Positions 62,776 through 64,000 of a DNA stretch of 64,000 bases are shown one piece after another. The translations under genes and the position numbers were made by a program. The notes under the pieces were generated by a model, which saw only the letters and a list, made by a program, of their open reading frames with translations, was not told where the DNA came from and did not search any database. The first letter of the stretch is position 1. Each line of letters starts with the position of its first letter. The DNA is from Xestospongia muta (Eukaryota > Porifera > Demospongiae > Haplosclerida > Petrosiidae): positions 6,436,923 to 6,500,922 of the forward strand of contig OY848922.1 in NCBI GenBank assembly GCA_963693285.1, given 5' to 3'.

Positions 62776-63778
62776 TCAATTCAAAATAACATAATTACAA
62801 TTTTTTTATTCAATTCCTCATGACTGTTGTAGCCATTGGTAATTTTTATTTTCTTATAGGTTTTTAGTAAATGTTACAATGTGATTATAGGAAACTATAT
62901 ATGATAGGTAATACACAGTGGACTGATGTGTATAATATATACAGATTTTATGAGATATGAGATATCATATGAATAGATACTTATAGATGAAAGGTATATT
63001 TTAACTACAACATACTCAAATGATCTCCAGTATCAAAACTGCATCTGCAAACAACAATATGTCTATCATGGCTAAGTGAATGCCCATGCTTGACACAAAA
63101 TTATGTCTATCACATATAATTGATTAGTACTGTGATAATTATGTAGTTATTTAAAATAATCTGCTTCTATTAATTAAAAAAAGGTAATATTGTAATGTTT
63201 ACATTCATTGATGTCTCATATCATGTAAATATACTGTATACGTTTTTTTTTCGAAGGGGGAGGGGGGCAAAATTGTCTTGGATGACGTCAAAAAATTTTG
63301 TTGGTTCGTGGTAAAAATTTCGTTGTCGAGCGATCTAGTCTAAACCACACCCTTATACACATGGTGTACAAATGGCATACTTTGCCATTCAAGCTATGAT
63401 ATGAGACTACCACCAGTACAAACGAACCTGGGATGCTAAATTTGGGAAACAACTTGAGTGCCAGAGAGAAACGAGTTGGCAGCTGCAAATAAGTTGATGG
63501 TACAGATTGTGCTAATAAGCCATGAGGATAGGGTAGGTTGTTCTTTTCCCTCTTCAAGTATTGAAAGAAGGCCATACTGAATCTAAGACTCGTTGATCAA
63601 CAACGTGATAACATGCATGCAACCACGTGTACGTATGAATGGGCGTGGCACATTGCATCTAATTAAGTTTTGTTGGTAAATATTTCATGTTTTGTTTCTC
63701 AACCACGAAAACCAAACAATACATTTGATGTACAACAGGGGGTGTGGTCAGACAGTGTGTCTCAATATATAGCAGGTA
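62776..63778 (-). mobile_element. 1-kb insertion specific to copy B
   Basis: Copy A reads straight through ATAATATTATTATTATATC here, while copy B is interrupted by about 1.0 kb with ATATTA on both sides, a possible 6-bp target duplication. The inserted DNA is locally GC-richer and holds a minus-strand frame (63288-63575) starting MAFFQYLKREKNNLPYPHGL, which resembles the N-terminus of some transposon ORFs. The family is not identified. Confidence 0.5.
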
Positions 63779-64000
63779 TATTATTATATCTATAGTACCA
63801 CATAGTACACAGTCTATATAATTGTGTATTGAAAATATAGTAGTTATGTATTGTGTATACATATCAATGTCTAATATGTAAGCAGTTACTAACTAGTAAT
63901 AAAAAATTATAACGATAGTCAAAACAATACAAATCATATGTCACATATAGAAAGAATAGCTGAAGAGAAAACTAAATAAAGTAATAATTATTACTATCAT
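63779..64000. other. Intron 3 of copy B resumes
   Basis: Matches copy A 17850-18070, showing that the duplication continues beyond the right edge. Confidence 0.7.

Overview
The window looks like nuclear DNA of an invertebrate animal. It is AT-rich, with short spliced exons, GT-AG introns and decayed transposons of many families inside the introns. A demosponge is my best guess, because such genomes are rich in ankyrin, Roc-COR and Death-domain genes; this is inference, not proof.

The backbone is a head-to-tail duplicated gene on the minus strand. Copy A (219-22595, running off the left edge) has 18 recognisable exons: a short first exon, five ankyrin exons, one long exon with a Roc GTPase and COR domain, a post-COR exon, small linker exons and three Death-type domains. 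Copy B (35391-61796, running off the right edge) repeats exons 4-16 with intact frame and splice sites, but ends in a stop codon exactly where homology to copy A ends. Introns align between the copies and share old transposon insertions, so those insertions predate the duplication. Later deletions and insertions differ between copies: copia, a Harbinger derivative, a solo LTR and the Kolobok-like element are seen only in B, while copy A keeps a HIRAN-like fragment that B lacks.

Between the copies (22.6-35.4 kb) lie the presumed promoter of copy A, some weakly supported open segments, a 194-bp TC microsatellite, and a minus-strand unit made of a decayed pogo/Tigger-type transposase (31.6-33.4 kb), one 60-nt exon, a tandem array of ten 90-nt exons (29.07-31.40 kb) and a terminal PHD-finger exon (28.77-28.92 kb). 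The array is the most unusual structure in the window: every unit has splice sites and an open phase-1 frame, so each adds exactly 30 residues.

Transposons recognised: piggyBac (three separate elements), copia, Ty3/gypsy, an ISL2EU-like pair (YqaJ/PHD ORF converging on a DDE transposase), a 3.35-kb TTAA-flanked element with a Mutator-like transposase and a YqaJ nuclease, pogo/Tigger, a Harbinger derivative, a hAT-like element with a zinc finger, and a TA-flanked element with a HIRAN-like ORF. The ankyrin-Roc-COR-Death proteins are expected to be cytoplasmic signalling scaffolds, by analogy with DAPK-type ROCO proteins; no partner is visible here.
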